Positions 24,133 through 25,941 of a DNA stretch of 25,941 nt are shown here, one piece after another (the stretch's first letter is position 1; each line of letters begins with the position of its first letter). This DNA is from Bordetella parapertussis. Its GTDB lineage: Bacteria > Pseudomonadota > Gammaproteobacteria > Burkholderiales > SG8-41. The stretch spans positions 1 to 25,941 of the forward strand of contig CAMBSS010000043.1 in the NCBI GenBank assembly GCA_945870465.1, read 5' to 3'. The position numbers and the translations under genes are program-made. The notes beneath the pieces were generated by a model that ran no database searches, was not told the origin of the DNA, and saw nothing but the letters and a program-made list of their open reading frames with translations.

Positions 24133-25190
24133 CAACTGCCGACGCGCTCCTGCTGGATCAGCCAGTGGCCGCCGGTTTTGACCAGCACCAGCGTCTTGGT
24201 GCTCGCGACCTTGAGGTTCGCCGAGCGGTAACTCTGGCGGAACGTGACGGACACACGATTACTGTCGGCGAATTTCACTTTCGGCGACTCGACGCGCACG
24301 TCGATTTTCTTTGGCTTGGCAATGCGCGACTTGCGCGCGGCTTCCCAGTTGGCGCGCGGTTCTCCGCCGGGGGTCTGGAAGTCTGCCGCATAGAAACCGA
24401 GGTAACCCTTGACGTCGTTGTCCGACCACGCCTTGGCCCAGCTGTTGACTGTCTTGAGGACATCACTGTCGCGGGACGCGGTGGATTTCGCGGGCTCTGC
24501 AGGCTTGGTCGCGGGGGCCGGGGTCGGGTTCGCAACAGACGGCGTTGGCGTTACCGCGGGCGCCGTGGCCGGCGGCGGGGCGACCGGCGCCGGCTTGCTG
24601 GTGACGGCCGCGACGACGGTGGAAGGGGTTTTGCCCGCGGCGGGCTTGCCGGTGCCGCGTGTGCCGCTCGAGAACAGCTCTTTGATCATCTCCAGCTTGG
24701 TCTGTGCCGCGGTATTGCTTTTATCGAGCTGCAGCGCCTTGTCGTAGGCCTGCGACGCCATCTTGGCGTAAATGTCGCCAAGGTTTTCGTGCGCGGTCGC
24801 GTAGCTCGGGTGGGTGCGGATCGACATTTCGAGCGCGACGCGCGCCTTGTCGTACTGGCCTTGCGATGCATAGAGCACCGCTAGGTTGTTGTACGGCTCG
24901 GGCAGCTCAGGGTAATCTTCGGTCAGGCCGGCAAAAATCCTGATCGCCTCGGCAGGCTTGCTTTGCTCGGTGAGGATCAAGCCTTTCAGAAACCGGCCGC
25001 GCGCGTCTTTCGGATTGGTTTTGAGAAAATTATCGACGCGCTCAAGCGCCTGCGCCTGCTGGCCGGAACGGAACAGTTTGCCCGCTTCCGCATAATCGTC
25101 GGTTTGCGCGCCGGCGAATGCGGCGAACACGAGGCCGGCGAGGAGCAGGGCGATCCGTGGAATCGAGTTCAGCGCGTGCATAAAAGTCAT
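24132..25190 (-). CDS. Exported TPR protein with C-terminal Cds6/NTF2-like domain
   Basis: The 352-residue product has a signal peptide (IALLLAGLVFAAFAGA, cleavage near residue 28). A set of TPRs covers about 32-165 (for example PEPYNNLAVLYASQGQYDKA, TAHENLGDIYAKMASQAYDKA), a Pro/Ala/Thr linker covers about 170-235, and a C-terminal domain lies at about 238-352 (VNSWAKAWSDNDVKGYLGFY, VTFRQSYRSANL, GGHWLIQQE). The last part has the spacing of an NTF2-fold (SnoaL/Cds6-like) domain. It is probably a periplasmic scaffold working with the transpeptidase encoded just downstream, but this is inference from coupling and the shared domain. Starts at 25190 and 25181 are both possible. Confidence 0.85.
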   Translation of the reverse strand: MTFMHALNSIPRIALLLAGLVFAAFAGAQTDDYAEAGKLFRSGQQAQALERVDNFLKTNPKDARGRFLKGLILTEQSKPAEAIRIFAGLTEDYPELPEPYNNLAVLYASQGQYDKARVALEMSIRTHPSYATAHENLGDIYAKMASQAYDKALQLDKSNTAAQTKLEMIKELFSSGTRGTGKPAAGKTPSTVVAAVTSKPAPVAPPPATAPAVTPTPSVANPTPAPATKPAEPAKSTASRDSDVLKTVNSWAKAWSDNDVKGYLGFYAADFQTPGGEPRANWEAARKSRIAKPKKIDVRVESPKVKFADSNRVSVTFRQSYRSANLKVASTKTLVLVKTGGHWLIQQERVGS

Positions 25191-25192
25191 TG

Positions 25193-25201
25193 TGCTATAC
25201 T
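25193..25201 (+). promoter_or_regulatory. Possible extended -10 promoter toward cysS
   Basis: TGCTATACT at 25193-25201 is a near-perfect extended -10 on the plus strand, directly upstream of the divergent TPR gene's start codon. No good -35 is present, which extended -10 promoters tolerate. Transcription would start near 25208 and give cysS a leader of about 200 nt. Confidence 0.4.
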
Positions 25202-25265
25202 TTTTGAAATTTCAGGGTGTTAGTCTGCTAATCTCACAGATTTTACCAAGAACCTCGGCCAATTT

Positions 25266-25277
25266 AAACACGTGTTT
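25266..25277. promoter_or_regulatory. 12-bp perfect palindrome in the divergent TPR/cysS region
   Basis: AAACACGTGTTT is a perfect 12-bp palindrome in the AT-richer middle part of the 219-nt gap between the two divergent genes. It could be the operator of a dimeric regulator. I cannot name the regulator. The rest of the gap holds a GC-rich stretch with a CCCGG-N7-CCGGG hairpin (25285-25301) without a U-tract. Confidence 0.3.
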
Positions 25278-25409
25278 TTCCCTTCCCGGAAATAAGCCGG
25301 GCGCCTGTCCCCCGGGGCCGGCCGCCGGATGGCAAAACCCCTCCCGCTACTGGCCAGGATGGCGGGCAAAAGGAAGCCGTTAATCGCGTCAGTTACCCCG
25401 GTTCCCGTC

Positions 25410-25941
25410 ATGCTCAAACTCTACAACACGCTTGCCCGCGAAAAACAGGAATTCAAGCCGATAGTCCCCGGCGAGGCGCGCATTTACGTCTGCGGCATGA
25501 CGGTTTACGACTATTGCCACCTCGGCCATGCGCGGGTGATGGTGGTGTTCGACGTGATCACGCGCTGGCTGCGTGCCTCGGGCCTCAAGGTGACCCATGT
25601 GCGCAACATCACGGACATCGACGACAAGATCATCAAGCGCGCTGCCGAAAACAAGGAGCCGATGGCGGCGCTAACCGCGCGCTTTATCGCCGCGATGGAC
25701 GACGACGCCGCGGCGCTCGGCGTCATCAAGCCCGACTTCGAGCCGCGGGCGACCGAATATATCCCGCAAATGCAGGAAATCATCCGCGTGCTCGAGCAAA
25801 AGGGCCTGGCTTACGTGGCGCCCGACAAAGACGTCAATTACTCGGTGCGCGATTTCCCGGGCTACGGCAAGCTGTCGGGCAAGTCGCTCGATGATTTAAA
25901 CGCGGGCGAGCGCGTCGAGATCCAGAAAAACAAACACGATC
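25410..25941 (+). CDS. cysS: Cysteinyl-tRNA synthetase, N-terminal part (3' end outside window)
   Basis: CysRS charges tRNA-Cys with cysteine. The visible 177 codons start [15 protein letters not shown] at ATG 25410. They contain the zinc cysteine in YVCGMTVYD, the class I HIGH-type motif as HLGH in YCHLGHARV, and the conserved [28 protein letters not shown] and the expected insertion region follow, up to the window end. The KMSKS loop lies beyond the window. The gene is transcribed away from the TPR/transpeptidase pair. Confidence 0.97.
   Translation, partial: MLKLYNTLAREKQEFKPIVPGEARIYVCGMTVYDYCHLGHARVMVVFDVITRWLRASGLKVTHVRNITDIDDKIIKRAAENKEPMAALTARFIAAMDDDAAALGVIKPDFEPRATEYIPQMQEIIRVLEQKGLAYVAPDKDVNYSVRDFPGYGKLSGKSLDDLNAGERVEIQKNKHD

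Noticed and set aside
1..25941. Mobile elements, phage genes, CRISPR arrays, tRNA or rRNA genes
   Set aside because: I looked for transposase or integrase motifs, spaced direct repeats and tRNA-like cloverleafs and saw none. Gene content is uniform core genome.

Overview
The window is about 26 kb of GC-rich bacterial chromosome, densely packed with housekeeping genes. The gene order (leuC-leuD-leuB-asd-fimV-truA-trpF-trpB-trpA-accD-folC-SPOR/dedD-cvpA-purF-met gene), the FimV protein and the protein sequences point to a betaproteobacterium. A related order without trpBA is known from Pseudomonas. I cannot resolve the order or genus. I see no rRNA, tRNA, CRISPR, transposase or phage gene.

Layout. 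Positions 2-3136 hold the 3' end of a DUF3999-type membrane protein gene, aroC (chorismate synthase) and an MFS transporter. Positions 3200-7580 hold leuC, leuD and leuB (three leucine-pathway subunits) and asd (aspartate-semialdehyde dehydrogenase). fimV (7793-10750) encodes a large LysM/TPR inner-membrane organiser and ends in a clear intrinsic terminator. Positions 10861-17930 hold truA, trpF, trpB, trpA, accD, folC, a DedD-like SPOR protein and cvpA, mostly with tight spacing or overlaps. purF follows directly.

The most interesting part is the leader between purF and the next gene (19472-19642). A near-consensus promoter reads straight into an RNA that fits the SAM-II riboswitch: P1 stem, GATTTG loop, GCTTGC...GCTAAAGC pseudoknot and the TAAAT L3 strand. 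It carries an extra perfect 8-bp hairpin inserted before L3. It is followed by an intrinsic terminator 13 nt before the start codon, and the terminator's loop and 3' arm are complementary to the aptamer's own L1 loop. This suggests a SAM-dependent transcription-termination switch. The controlled gene is a cystathionine gamma-synthase-family PLP enzyme, which fits methionine synthesis. A 24-nt inverted repeat sits exactly between the -35 and the end of the -10 of the same promoter.

Positions 20892-25190 are on the minus strand: lpxH (lipid A synthesis), two adjacent cyclophilin genes (one cytoplasmic, one exported), and a translationally coupled pair encoding a TPR protein and an L,D-transpeptidase. 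The last two appear to share an NTF2/Cds6-like C-terminal domain. The window ends in the 5' part of cysS, transcribed divergently.

Together the genes cover amino-acid synthesis (aromatic, leucine, aspartate family, tryptophan, methionine), purine, folate and fatty-acid entry steps, and envelope construction. Apart from the riboswitch leader and a few structured intergenic stretches, the region looks like ordinary core genome.
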